In this document: positions 28,082 through 38,500 of the stretch, in pieces
Position numbering within the stretch: position 1 is the stretch's first letter
How the letters are laid out: each line of letters opens with the position of its first letter
Origin: Virgibacillus_F flavescens
GTDB taxonomy: Bacteria > Bacillota > Bacilli > Bacillales > Amphibacillaceae
Reading direction: 5' to 3'
DNA length: 64,000 bases
Assembly: GCF_050574275.1 (NCBI RefSeq)
Contig: NZ_CP192260.1
Location: 2,666,001-2,730,000, forward strand
The notes under the pieces: model-generated
Told to the model about the DNA's origin: nothing
The model's database searches: none
The model's input: the letters and a program-made list of their open reading frames with translations, nothing else
Made by a program: the position numbers and the translations under genes

Positions 28082-28124
28082 AAAAATCCTTCACACCTGT
28101 GAGTACCAGTGTGAAGGATTTTTA
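28082..28124. terminator. Bidirectional terminator at the end of the cta operon
   Basis: AAAAATCCTTCACAC and GTGTGAAGGATTTTT form a perfect 15-bp stem just after the ctaG stop, with T-tracts on both strands. Confidence 0.92.
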
Positions 28125-29027
28125 TTAATTGCTTGAAGTAGCATTAGGTACTGGGTCAACCCTTAAGCTTTCTCTATTAAACCAAGAGAAGAATACTTTA
28201 CCTAATATAAAACCATAAGTTATTTCCTGCATTAGTTTCATGATAATTCCACCAAGCTGCTGATCTTCCAATGTTGTCATAGGGGAAAACATTTCCGGTC
28301 CTGTTAACGTTCCTGATATTCCTTGTAGCACTTCGACAGGAACACAAAGACTTAACGCTTGAATCCATGCACCACTTTCACTATACGTTGCAAAAAGTGG
28401 TGTATCAGCAAATATTATCAGGACACATGCTGGAGTGATCAAAACACCATTAGCAAAAATGTAAGCGATTTTTAAAATAGGTGGAATTGTATCATACTCT
28501 TTAAGTGGTGTTACAATTGGCCACCAGACAATAAATGCAGATATTAAGATCAGTGTTGATACGATTGCATGAACAATCGGTGACGATTTTGCAAAATCAA
28601 AAATACCTGGAATATGGTACAAGGAAAATAATGTATTAAACAAAAGCAATGAAATAATTGGTTTTGTTACAAGATTTACAAATGGCTTTATAACAGGAAA
28701 AGTAAGAAATCTCCTCCACATCCATGCTGGTAAACCTTTAATTACCAAGATGGGAATTATTAAGTAATAGATTGCCATTTGAATCATATGTGCTGTGAGC
28801 ATTATATGTGTTAATAAATCAAGTGGCGAACCTTTTACTATATAAAGTAAAAGCATTGCAAGATAAAACATGAATTGCTGCTTTTTCGAAGGTAAGTTAT
28901 CGCCCCCAAATTTATGACGGTATCTTCCAGTAATTAAATAATAAGTTAACACTAAACCTAAAACAAAAAGTATATAATATGGACTCCATAGCGCACGAAA
29001 TCCAAAAATCTGTATTTCCAACCACAT
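28125..29027 (-). CDS. ctaG: Cytochrome c oxidase assembly factor CtaG
   Basis: CtaG of the caa3-oxidase type is needed for maturation of the CuB centre of the caa3 oxidase. The 300-residue protein has seven or eight transmembrane helices; seen are DLLTHIMLTAHMIQMAIYYL (about residues 69-88), with the conserved histidines, SLYHIPG (about 135) and the downstream ILISAFIVWWPIVTP. The ATG follows GGAGTG. It is the last gene of ctaBCDEFG and is followed by a terminator. Confidence 0.94.
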   Translation of the reverse strand: MWLEIQIFGFRALWSPYYILFVLGLVLTYYLITGRYRHKFGGDNLPSKKQQFMFYLAMLLLYIVKGSPLDLLTHIMLTAHMIQMAIYYLIIPILVIKGLPAWMWRRFLTFPVIKPFVNLVTKPIISLLLFNTLFSLYHIPGIFDFAKSSPIVHAIVSTLILISAFIVWWPIVTPLKEYDTIPPILKIAYIFANGVLITPACVLIIFADTPLFATYSESGAWIQALSLCVPVEVLQGISGTLTGPEMFSPMTTLEDQQLGGIIMKLMQEITYGFILGKVFFSWFNRESLRVDPVPNATSSN

Positions 29028-29115
29028 ATTAATTCACTCCATAGTTACCAACTTGTACTTTTAGTATAACGTAAAATGCTAACTTTACCATAATTCGAAT
29101 GTGACAATTTATAAA

Positions 29116-29150
29116 CAAAAAGAAAGACTGGGATTGCCCCAGCCTTTCTT
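29116..29150 (-). terminator. Imperfect terminator after ctaF
   Basis: An imperfect stem around CTGGGATTGCCCCAG, followed on the minus strand by a T-rich run, lies directly after the ctaF stop. It may cause partial termination before ctaG. Confidence 0.65.
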
Positions 29151-29152
29151 TT

Positions 29153-29476
29153 CTACCACCAAGTCAGTCCAACGAGACCTGCAACCGTTAAAATTGCAGC
29201 CCAGAAACCACCATACATCATGTTAGATGGCATTTCATGTCCTGCATTTTTCATGTGCATAAAATAATACAGCTGAAATGCTACTTGAACAATGGCTAAC
29301 AATAGGATAGTAGGCACAACAAACATTTTTGGCATTAATTCTCCTACAACAATACCAAATGCTACGAGCGTAAAAATTATCATTAACGCAAACGTAATAA
29401 GTTGAGTTTTCATTTCTTCTTTATTTTTTCTCTTTTGAAATGTATCCACTTTTTTGGAACTGGTGTGCTCACTCAT
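29153..29476 (-). CDS. ctaF: Cytochrome c oxidase subunit IV (CtaF)
   Basis: This 107-residue protein has a charged N-terminus and three transmembrane helices, the last at the extreme C-terminus (GLVGLTWW). The segment VQVAFQLYYFMHMKNAGHEMP (about residues 64-84) is characteristic of bacterial subunit IV (COX4 pro type). It is a small accessory subunit of the caa3 oxidase. It lies 3 bp after ctaE. Confidence 0.94.
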   Translation of the reverse strand: MSEHTSSKKVDTFQKRKNKEEMKTQLITFALMIIFTLVAFGIVVGELMPKMFVVPTILLLAIVQVAFQLYYFMHMKNAGHEMPSNMMYGGFWAAILTVAGLVGLTWW

Positions 29477-29479
29477 TTA

Positions 29480-30103
29480 TTAAACCACCTTTCCCATTAG
29501 GTAAACTACAGTAAAGATAAATACCCATACAACATCTATAAAGTGCCAATAAAGACTTACTACATAAAACTTTGGCGCATTGTATAAGTTTAATCCGCGT
29601 TTAGTGTTACGTAATAGTAATGCTGTCATCCAACACAAACCAAATAATACGTGAGCACCATGGAATCCAACTAATGTATAAAAGGCAGATCCAAATGCTG
29701 ATGAAGTAAAAGTAAAGTGATACTCATGGATATAATGATTGAACTCGTAAATCTCACATCCAAGGAATGAAAGACCAAGCACAATCGTAATAATTAGCCA
29801 AAGCTTCATCTTACCGAAATCATTATTTTTCATGTGATAAATAGCGTATACACTTGTTAATGAACTGGTCAACAGCAATAGTGTCATGATGAACACAAGT
29901 TCTAATCCAAATAATTCATTGGATGATGGTCCACCAGCTGTTGCGTTTCGTAAAGCTAAATACGTACCAAACAAACTGGCAAATAATACAGTCTCTCCAC
30001 CAAGAAAGAACCAAAATCCAAGAAATTTGTTTTTACCTTCTAGGGTGGCTTTTTCCGGATCGTTTGGCATTGTTTCTGGATTCAAGGAATGATCTTGACT
30101 CAT
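29480..30103 (-). CDS. ctaE: Cytochrome c oxidase subunit III (CtaE)
   Basis: The 207-residue protein has five transmembrane helices, as in bacterial caa3 and quinol oxidases. Marks are FWFFLGGETVLFASLFGTYLA split around the conserved Glu, GFHGAHVLFGLCWM and YWHFIDVVWVFIF at the C-terminus. I chose the ATG at 30103 (MSQDHSL), 9 bases after GGGAGG; a longer start at 30124 overlaps ctaD. The start is 1 base past the ctaD stop. Confidence 0.95.
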   Translation of the reverse strand: MSQDHSLNPETMPNDPEKATLEGKNKFLGFWFFLGGETVLFASLFGTYLALRNATAGGPSSNELFGLELVFIMTLLLLTSSLTSVYAIYHMKNNDFGKMKLWLIITIVLGLSFLGCEIYEFNHYIHEYHFTFTSSAFGSAFYTLVGFHGAHVLFGLCWMTALLLRNTKRGLNLYNAPKFYVVSLYWHFIDVVWVFIFTVVYLMGKVV

Positions 30104-30104
30104 A

Positions 30105-31958
30105 TCAGTCAGCCTCCCTTTCAAGTTCTTCTTTGCTAATGTGATACCCTAAATCGTCCTTAAGTGAACGTATCAGCATACATCCAAATGTAATACCCAT
30201 GCCAATGAATACTAGTGCTAACCATGCATTATTATCAACTTGATAAATAACTCCAAATCCTGCAATAAATAACCCTAGTGACATCATAAATGGTAAAATA
30301 GATGCATTTGGCATATGGATGTCGCCAAGTGGTTCTGATGGCGTCATTTTTCCTTTGCCTTCTGTTTTTTCAATCCACAATGGATCTAAACCTCGAACAA
30401 GTGGAACTTGTTTAAAGTTATAATGTGCAGGTGGCGAAGCAGTTGCCCACTCTAGTGTACGTCCATCCCATGGATCTGCTGGCGCTTTTTCGCCTTTTGC
30501 AAATGTATAGAACACGTTTATAACGAACACAATTACACCAAATGCCATAAAGAATGCACCGATGGTACTGATAAGGTTTCCTAAATCCAGTCCCTGATTA
30601 GGCATATACGTTGAATACCGACGTGGCATCCCCATTAAACCTAAGAAATGCTGGATAAAGAATGTTAAGTGGAATCCGATTAAGAATGTCCAGAAAGTTA
30701 GTTTACCCATACCTTCGTGTAATATTTTCCCGAACATTATTGGCCACCAGTAATGAAGACCGGCAAAGATACCAAAAATTGTTCCACCGACAATTACATA
30801 ATGGAAATGAGCAACTACGAAATAAGAATCATGATACTGATAATCTGCAACAACAGATGCTACCATTACTCCAGTCATTCCTCCAAGAGTAAATGTAGGA
30901 ATAAATCCTAGCGCCCACAGCATAGCAGAATTAATTGTAATCTGACCGCCCCACATAGTAGCTAACCAGTTAAATATCTTAATTCCAGTAGGTACCGCAA
31001 TTGCCATTGTCGCAATAGCAAAAATGGAGTTAGCAACAGGGCCAAGACCAACTGTAAACATGTGATGTGCCCAAACCATGAACCCTAGAAAAGCGATTAA
31101 CATAGTAGCAAATACCATCGCTGTATAACCAAATAATCGTTTCTTTGAAAAAGTTGAGAACATATCACTAAATAATCCAAATAACGGTAAGATCAAAATA
31201 TAAACTTCAGGGTGACCAAATATCCAGAAAATATGCTCCCAGATAATCGCATTACCGCCGAGTGATACGTCGAAAAATGCTGCATCAAACATACGATCAA
31301 ACATAAGTAGAAACAGTCCAACAGTTAATGCTGGAAATGCAAATAATATAAGTATACTTGTAATAAATGATGCCCAGGTGAATAGAGGCATTCTCATGTA
31401 CGTCATACCAGGGGCACGCATGTTAACGATCGTTACCAAGAAGTTGATACCACCAATTAACGTCCCCGCCCCCGCTATCTGGAGTCCTATGACATAAAAA
31501 TCAACACCATGACCCGGTGATGTAGTAGATAGAGGTGCATAGGAAGTCCAACCAGCATCTGGTGCTCCACCTAAAAACCAACTACAATTTAAGATTAGTC
31601 CTCCGAATAGAAATAGCCAAAAACCTAAAGAATTGATAAACGGAAACGCAACGTCTCGCGCACCAATTTGTAAAGGTATAGCTGCGTTCATTAAAGCAAA
31701 AATCAACGGCATGGCTGCCAAGAATATCATTGTAGTTCCATGCATCGTTAAAATTTCGTTATACAAACCATTACTTAAAAAATCACTGTCTGGTTTGACT
31801 AATTGAATACGAATTAACATAGCTTCTAATCCGCCGACTAGGAAGAAAAAACCACCGCTGAACAAATATAAATGTGCAATCTTTTTATGGTCAACTGTTG
31901 TTAAATAATCCCAAAGTACAGCAGCGAAACTTTTTTTATGAGTAGCTGCATGACTCAC
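30105..31958 (-). CDS. ctaD: Cytochrome c oxidase subunit I (CtaD)
   Basis: The catalytic subunit holds heme a, heme a3 and CuB and pumps protons. The 617-residue protein has twelve core transmembrane helices. The CuB and heme ligand regions are visible: MHGTTMIF (His near residue 73), IFGHPEVYILILP (about 247-259, with the His-Tyr pair), WAHHMFTVG (His-His, about 297-305) and VAHFHYVIVGG (about 382-392). The extra C-terminal helices after about residue 550 fit the caa3 type. It lies 43 bp after ctaC. Confidence 0.97.
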   Translation of the reverse strand: MSHAATHKKSFAAVLWDYLTTVDHKKIAHLYLFSGGFFFLVGGLEAMLIRIQLVKPDSDFLSNGLYNEILTMHGTTMIFLAAMPLIFALMNAAIPLQIGARDVAFPFINSLGFWLFLFGGLILNCSWFLGGAPDAGWTSYAPLSTTSPGHGVDFYVIGLQIAGAGTLIGGINFLVTIVNMRAPGMTYMRMPLFTWASFITSILILFAFPALTVGLFLLMFDRMFDAAFFDVSLGGNAIIWEHIFWIFGHPEVYILILPLFGLFSDMFSTFSKKRLFGYTAMVFATMLIAFLGFMVWAHHMFTVGLGPVANSIFAIATMAIAVPTGIKIFNWLATMWGGQITINSAMLWALGFIPTFTLGGMTGVMVASVVADYQYHDSYFVVAHFHYVIVGGTIFGIFAGLHYWWPIMFGKILHEGMGKLTFWTFLIGFHLTFFIQHFLGLMGMPRRYSTYMPNQGLDLGNLISTIGAFFMAFGVIVFVINVFYTFAKGEKAPADPWDGRTLEWATASPPAHYNFKQVPLVRGLDPLWIEKTEGKGKMTPSEPLGDIHMPNASILPFMMSLGLFIAGFGVIYQVDNNAWLALVFIGMGITFGCMLIRSLKDDLGYHISKEELEREAD

Positions 31959-32001
31959 TACTTTTACCTCCCTTAAACAAGTTGCAAAATTTTATTGTTT
32001 C

Positions 32002-33057
32002 TTACTTCTTTCCTGCATCTTCCGGAGTTATGCTCGACGGTTTTAACTGTAATAAATAATCAGCTATTTTGCCTGCTTCTTCCTTTGATAAATCAGGATA
32101 CTTACCTGTCATGTTGTTACCAGGTTTAATCTTTTCAGGATCCATAATCCAACTGATAAGATTTTCTTTATTGTGATCTAAAACACCAGCAATCTTAGTA
32201 CGGTCACCAAAATTAGTTAAGTTAGGTCCCACCTGTACTGGTGATGCACCAATAGCATGACATCCCATACAGTTGCTTTCCTGGAACAATTCTTGACCTT
32301 GCTGGACGCTTTCGCCTTCAGCAACAGCTTTAGGGTCAACATTTTTAATGTCTTCTACCCATTTATCAAATTCCTCAGGACTAACTGCAATAATTTTAAA
32401 ATCCATCAGTGCGTGTGATGGTCCGCATAATTCAGCACATTTACCGTAGTAAATACCTTCTTCATACGCTTCAATAAACATCGTATTTTCATTCTCAGGG
32501 TTTACGTCCATTTTACCTGAAATAGCTGGTGCCCAAAATGAATGAATAACATCAGACGATTTCATATTGAGATAAACTTTTTCATTCGTCGGGATATACA
32601 AATCCTGACTGGTTTGAATTTCTTTACCTTCATAATTAAAATGCCACCAGTATTGATTACCGGTAACCTCAACATTAAGACTATCACTAGCTGCTGACTC
32701 GTCAGCTAAGTCAAAAGTAGCAGTTACAGTAGGTACAGCAATAATGATTAATAAAATAATCGGAATAACTGTCCAGATTGTTTCAAGCGTCTTATTTCCT
32801 TCAACTTGTTTAGGAATAAAATCCTTCTGTCCTTTCTTTTTACGGAAGCGGACTAAAACTGTAACATACAAAAGCATTACAATGACTAGGACAAATAGCA
32901 TCACAACCGCCGTTAAAATTATTAAATCCAGCGATTTCTCTGCTCCATATCCTTTTGGTATTAAAGCACTTAAATTTTCTTGACCACATCCTGAAAGAAT
33001 AAGTGCCAATGAGCTGAACAATGTTAAAGCTCGCAGTTTTCCCATCCAACCTTTCAT
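32002..33057 (-). CDS. ctaC: Cytochrome c oxidase subunit II with fused cytochrome c (CtaC)
   Basis: This 351-residue lipoprotein has a signal with the lipobox LILSGC (Cys24), two transmembrane helices (about 45-70 and 90-112), a CuA domain (CAELCGPSHALMDF, about residues 202-215, with Cys, Glu, Cys, His and Met ligands) and a C-terminal cytochrome c domain with CMGCH (about 270). The fused cytochrome defines a caa3-type oxidase. Electrons pass from cytochrome c to CuA on the outer face. It lies 71 bp after ctaB. Confidence 0.97.
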   Translation of the reverse strand: MKGWMGKLRALTLFSSLALILSGCGQENLSALIPKGYGAEKSLDLIILTAVVMLFVLVIVMLLYVTVLVRFRKKKGQKDFIPKQVEGNKTLETIWTVIPIILLIIIAVPTVTATFDLADESAASDSLNVEVTGNQYWWHFNYEGKEIQTSQDLYIPTNEKVYLNMKSSDVIHSFWAPAISGKMDVNPENENTMFIEAYEEGIYYGKCAELCGPSHALMDFKIIAVSPEEFDKWVEDIKNVDPKAVAEGESVQQGQELFQESNCMGCHAIGASPVQVGPNLTNFGDRTKIAGVLDHNKENLISWIMDPEKIKPGNNMTGKYPDLSKEEAGKIADYLLQLKPSSITPEDAGKK

Positions 33058-33128
33058 GTAATCATACCTCTCTTTCTCTTGTTTCTTCCTTATATAATTT
33101 TGTGTTTAAGGATAATTACGAATTTCAT

Positions 33129-34067
33129 TTAACTAAAGGGGAAATCAATTGTTACTACTACCATCATCAAAAATAAAATAGTTAAATAGTTCAATGAATA
33201 AATAAACATCAAATTTGCCCATTTAAGATCATTTTTCATAAAAAAACCACTAATACCGAGTGTTAACCACCCAACATTTAATAGTGTGGCAATGACTATA
33301 AATGTAGTTCCAAGTTCTGATAAATAAAATGGTAATGGCAATAAACAGGCTGTGTAAACAACCATCTGACGTTTTGTAAATTCAAACCCGTGAACAACTG
33401 GAAGCATAGGGATACCGGCATTTTTGTACTCGTCACACTTTTTCATAGCTAAAGCAAGAAAGTGTGGCGTCTGCCAAATAAACATGATTAGAAATAACAC
33501 AATCGCCGCAATGTGAAGGTTTGGATCTATTGCTGCCCATCCAATTAAAGGTGGTACGGCACCAGAAAAACTGCCTACAACTGTGTTGAGTGTATATCTG
33601 CGCTTTGACCACATCGTATATAAAACAACATAAGTGAACCAGCCAAAGAAACCAAGAACAGCTGCTTGCACTGTAGTTAGTAGCAAGAGGGTTAATCCAA
33701 TTCCTGTTGTTGCTATACCAAGTATCAAGACATGATTTAGAGCGATAGTACCCGTTACAGTAGGCCGCGTTTTCGTACGGGACATAACAGGATCAATATC
33801 GCGATCATACCAGTTATTTAGTATACATCCACCAGCAATCACGAAAGCAGTACCGATCATTGTTAACAAAAAGACATCCCAGTTATTAATAAAAGTAGCA
33901 TTGGTAAAATAAAGAGCTAACCAAAATCCAGCAAATGTTGTGATAAGATTAGAATTTACTATTCCTATTTTTATTAATGCTTTTAAGTCTGCAAACAATG
34001 TCGATTCTTCTTGCGTTGATGCAATGTTTCCAACCATTTGTGAAGATGTAGTCTCCACTTTATTCAT
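33129..34067 (-). CDS. ctaB: Protoheme IX farnesyltransferase (heme O synthase)
   Basis: CtaB adds a farnesyl group to heme B to make heme O, the precursor of heme A. The UbiA-fold protein has about nine transmembrane helices and the two Asp-rich motifs: [19 protein letters not shown] (about residues 83-101) and the later [19 protein letters not shown] (about 213-231). I chose the ATG at 34067 (MNKVETTS), after GGGGGG, giving 312 residues; the ORF can extend 31 codons upstream but without support. It is the first gene of the ctaBCDEFG run. Confidence 0.94.
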   Translation of the reverse strand: MNKVETTSSQMVGNIASTQEESTLFADLKALIKIGIVNSNLITTFAGFWLALYFTNATFINNWDVFLLTMIGTAFVIAGGCILNNWYDRDIDPVMSRTKTRPTVTGTIALNHVLILGIATTGIGLTLLLLTTVQAAVLGFFGWFTYVVLYTMWSKRRYTLNTVVGSFSGAVPPLIGWAAIDPNLHIAAIVLFLIMFIWQTPHFLALAMKKCDEYKNAGIPMLPVVHGFEFTKRQMVVYTACLLPLPFYLSELGTTFIVIATLLNVGWLTLGISGFFMKNDLKWANLMFIYSLNYLTILFLMMVVVTIDFPFS

Positions 34068-34565
34068 TCCATATATCCCCCCTTCAATCATCCAACATAA
34101 AGGCACAAAATTATATAGAACATATGATGGAACGATAGCATTATTACTTACTATCTCCAAAAGTATCCTATGTATTACCTTAATTGTATCATGAAATTGT
34201 TTTTCAATCTATTTACTTTACAAGTATATTTCATTTTTGAACAAACTAGATGTGACAAAAATGTGAAATTTTGTTCCAGAAATAAAACAAAAATACATAA
34301 CACTTATAAATACTAGAAATATCTTTACGTAACCACATAAAACTGGGATTTATAATGGTTTACCCGCAAATATCCCTTATATTATTTCTAGCAAACAACG
34401 TTACACAATGCAAGAGTTTTTTGTTTTTCCTTCAAGGGAATTAAACGAAATTCGTGATAATATGACAATTCTGTGTAAGTGTTGATATTTGGGTCTATTT
34501 TAATTGCTTGTACTGCAGTGTAGTATTATGATAAGGCTATATAATGAAAAAGTGGGGCATTTTAT
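34068..34565. promoter_or_regulatory. Divergent control region ctaB/ctaA
   Basis: This 498-bp A/T-rich gap separates the divergent ctaB and ctaA genes and should hold both promoters. Around 34250-34275 there is TGTGACAAAAATGTGAAATT, with two TGTGA motifs 11 bp apart. The ResD response regulator, which controls cta genes in B. subtilis, prefers TTTGTGAAT-like sites, so this is a candidate but not a strict match. I see no ORF worth calling here. Confidence 0.4.
34504..34532 (+). promoter_or_regulatory. Putative sigma-A promoter of ctaA
   Basis: TTGCTT (34504-34509), a 17-bp spacer and TATGAT (34527-34532) resemble a sigma-A promoter about 30 bp before the ctaA start. TATAAT at 34540-34545 is an alternative -10 but lacks a matching -35. 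Confidence 0.45.
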
Positions 34566-35486
34566 ATGATGAAATTGTTGAAATGGCTATCTGTTTTTTC
34601 TACGATAGGCATGTTTTTAGTTTTAATTGGAGGAGCACTTGTAACGAAGACGGAATCAGGTGATGGTTGTGGGAAGAGTTGGCCATTTTGTAACGGACAA
34701 TTCTTACCAGATGATATAACATTCGAGCTAATTATTGAATTAAGTCACCGTCTTGTAACCGGTAGCGTGGGGATTCTTGTGCTTTCATTGTCTATATTAG
34801 CTTGGAAAAAAATCGGGCATATACGTGAAGTGAAATTCTTGGCATTCATGTCTACTTTCTTCTTAGTTGTACAAGCATTAATTGGAGCTGCCGCTGTTAA
34901 GTGGGCTCAATCAGACTTTGTTCTAGCTGCACATTTTGGAATATCATTAATATCATTCGCTTCTGTGTTCTTGTTAACATTGCTTGTGTTTGAGGTTGAT
35001 AAAAAATTTGATGCTAATTCACTAGTTATTAAAAAGAAACATCGAATAGAAATCTATGCTATAACAATTTATACATTATTTGTTGTGTATACCGGTGCTT
35101 TAGTTAGACATGCTGAATCCAGTCTCGTTTGCGCGGATTGGCCATTTTGCACAAACAGTTCTCCCTTGCAGCTTACATCGTTCAGGCTCGATCAGTGGAT
35201 ACACATGAGCCATCGATTAATTGCTGGTTTATTATTCGTCTGGACTATACTTTTATTTATAAAGATGGTTAAAAACTATCGCAATAACAGAGTTATGTTA
35301 TGGGGTTGGGCTGTAACATTAGGATTAATCACACTCCAGGTGATTTTTGGAGCGATGATTATTTTCACCCTGCTAAATTTAGGAATCGCGCTTATGCATG
35401 CGTTTGTCGTCTCCTGTTACTTTGCTATGCTAAGTTATTTTATCCTTCTTTCATTTAGAAGCGCTAAGTTCGAAAAAGACAAATAG
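34566..35486 (+). CDS. ctaA: Heme A synthase CtaA
   Basis: CtaA oxidises heme O to heme A in the membrane. The 306-residue protein has eight transmembrane helices in two similar halves. The conserved Glu-His pairs are seen as ELSHRLVTG (about residues 57-65) and MSHRLIAGL (about 217-225). Extracellular Cys pairs are seen in GDGCGKSWPFCNG (about 32-44) and CADWPFCTN (about 190-198). It is divergent from the ctaB operon, as in B. subtilis. Confidence 0.95.
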   Translation: MMKLLKWLSVFSTIGMFLVLIGGALVTKTESGDGCGKSWPFCNGQFLPDDITFELIIELSHRLVTGSVGILVLSLSILAWKKIGHIREVKFLAFMSTFFLVVQALIGAAAVKWAQSDFVLAAHFGISLISFASVFLLTLLVFEVDKKFDANSLVIKKKHRIEIYAITIYTLFVVYTGALVRHAESSLVCADWPFCTNSSPLQLTSFRLDQWIHMSHRLIAGLLFVWTILLFIKMVKNYRNNRVMLWGWAVTLGLITLQVIFGAMIIFTLLNLGIALMHAFVVSCYFAMLSYFILLSFRSAKFEKDK

Positions 35487-35510
35487 CTTAAACAACAACA
35501 ATTTAATACT

Positions 35511-35549
35511 AAAAAAGCCAGTAGAAATGATATTCTACTGGCTTTTTCT
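35511..35549. terminator. Bidirectional terminator between ctaA and pyc
   Basis: AAAAAGCCAGTAGAA and TTCTACTGGCTTTTT form a perfect 15-bp stem with a 6-base loop between two convergent genes. Confidence 0.93.
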
Positions 35550-38500
35550 TATTCAAATTCGATCAGTAAATCATTTACTTTAATCGAATCGCCATTGCTG
35601 ACGTGAATGGCTTTTATAACCCCTTCAAATGGGGCTTGAACTGTGGTTTCCATTTTCATCGCTTCGGTAATAAGTAAGTAATCACCTTTTTTAACTTTCT
35701 CACCTTTTTCACTTATAACCTTTACAACCGTACCAGGCATTGTGGCACCAATATGTTTTGAGTTTTCAGGGTCTACCTGCGGTTTTGTAACAAGTAATGA
35801 TTTTACATTTTCATCTTTGACAACTACTTCGCGTGATTGACCGTTAAGTTCGAAATAAATTACTCTTGTGCCGTCATCATGAGGCTCTGAAATGGAAACT
35901 AATTTTACAATTAATGTTTTACCTTGTTCGATTTCCACTTCAATTTCTTCGCCTAATCTCATTCCATATAGAAATGTTGGTGTATCAAGTACAGACATAT
36001 CTCCATATTTTTCATAAAAACGATGATAATCCATAAATACTTTTGGATACAAAGCGTAAGATATCATATCAAAGCTTGAAACCTGCCGATCAAGCGTTTT
36101 AAATAAAGACTCTTTTAATTCACTAAAGTTTACTGGTTCTAATAATTCACCAGGTCTAACTGTTATTGGTTTCTTACCTTTTAAAATAATGCGCTGTAAT
36201 TCTTTAGGAAAACCTTCATACGGCTGTCCGATATAACCTTGTGCAAACTCAATAACCGAATCCGGAAAATCAATCGATTCTCCTCGCTCATAAATATCAT
36301 CTTCTGTTAAATTATTTTGAACCATGAATAAGGTCATGTCCCCCACTACTTTAGATGATGGAGTTACTTTGATAACGTCTCCAAACATTAAATTCACTTT
36401 ATAAAACATTGTTTTTACTTCATTCCAACGTTTTTGCAGACCAACTGCTTTAGCTTGTTGTTTTAAATTACTGTATTGGCCACCCGGCATCTCGTGTGAA
36501 TAGATTTCCGTGTGCGGTGATTTCATACCGCTTTCAAAATCATGGTAATATTCACGAATCTCTTCCCAATAGTGAGATAGTTTTTCATATGAGCCAACAT
36601 TTATTTTCGGCTGCCGTTTGTGCCCTTCAAGTGCATGATATAGTGTCTGAGCGCTAGGTTGTGAAGTTAGTCCAGCCATCGGTCCATTCGCAACATCGAC
36701 TACATCTACTCCCGCATCAATTGCACGGGCATAGGTATAAATACCATTTCCACTTGTATCGTGTGTATGGAGGTGAATTGGAATAGTCAGTGTTTCTTTT
36801 AAAGTAGTTATTAACTGGTAAGCAGCTTCAGGCTTTAATAATCCTGCCATATCTTTAATCCCAAGTATATGTGCGCCTGCATTCTCTAACTCTTTTGCAA
36901 GATTTGTGTAATAGTCAAGATCGTATTTCGTTCTGCCTTTATCTAAAATATCGCCTGTATAACACATAGAAGCTTCTGCAATTTTGTCAGTTTTCCGGAC
37001 AGATTGAATTGCGAGCTTCATACCCTCAACCCAGTTTAAACTATCAAAAATTCTAAATACATCTATTCCAGCGTTAGCACTCTTTTCAACAAACTCTTTT
37101 ATCAAATTATCAGGATAGTTTTTATATCCAACCGCATTGCTTGATCTAAGTAACATTTGAAGTAAAACATTCGGCATTTTTTTACGAAGACTTAGCAGAC
37201 GTTCCCATGGATCTTCTTTTAAAAAACGATAAGCAACATCATACGTAGCACCGCCCCACATCTCTACAGAAAACAGTTCTGGAAGCAATCGTGTTGTGGG
37301 TTCTGCAATCTGCAGAAGGTCTTTTGTTCGAACACGAGTTGCAAGTAATGACTGATGTGCATCGCGGAACGTTGTATCTGTTAACAAAACTTTCTCTTGT
37401 TTGAGAAGCCATGAGGCAAGTCCATCTGGTCCCTCTTCGTCAAGAATTTGCTTCGTTCCACTTGGTATTTCTTTCAAACGATCAACTTTTGGTATAGGAG
37501 GAGCTGTATATAATGGTTTATTCTTCTTGTCCAGCCCTTCGAATCCATTTACTGTTGTATGACCAATATAGGAAAGCATTTTTGTACCTCGGTCTTTTCG
37601 TTTCGGAAAAACAAATAACTCTGGTGTGTGATCAATAAATGTTGTACTGTAGTTACCAGATAAAAAATCCGGATGACGAATCACGTTCTCAAGAAACGGT
37701 ATATTCGTTTTTATTCCACGTATACGGAACTCTTTTAAATTACGTACCATTTTATTCGCTGCTTGATCAAAAGTTAATGCCCACGTAGACACTTTTACTA
37801 ATAATGAATCATAGTGTGAAGAGATCTCAGCACCTTGAAAACCATTACCTGCATCTAAACGAACACCAAATCCTCCACCAGTTCGATACGCCATGATTTT
37901 TCCAGTGTCAGGCATAAAATTATTTAATGGATCTTCCGTTGTTACTCTTGACTGAATTGCATATCCATTCGTTTTAATATCGGATTGAGCCGGAACTCCA
38001 ATCTCTTTTTCATGAAGATCCCTGCCTTCAGCAACTTTAATTTGCGTTTGGACGATATCAATACCAGTTATTAATTCAGTAATCGTATGCTCAACCTGGA
38101 CCCGGGGATTAACTTCAATAAAATAAAATTCATCATCGGTTACTAGAAATTCAACTGTTCCAGCATTAATATATTTTACTTTTTCCATTAACTGGACTGA
38201 AGCTTCACAAATTTTCATGCGCAATGAATCAGAAAGTGATACGCTCGGCGCAATTTCAACCACTTTTTGATGGCGTCGCTGAACGGAGCAGTCACGTTCA
38301 TACAAATGAACAATATTACCATTTCTGTCACCGATAATTTGAACTTCAATATGCTTGGGATTTTCAATTAACTTTTCTACATAAACTTCATCATTACCAA
38401 AAGCAGCTTTCGCTTCTGATTTTGCTCTGTCATATGCTTCTGAAAGACCGCTGTCACTGCGAACAATCCGCATTCCACGTCCTCCACCACCGAGTGATGC

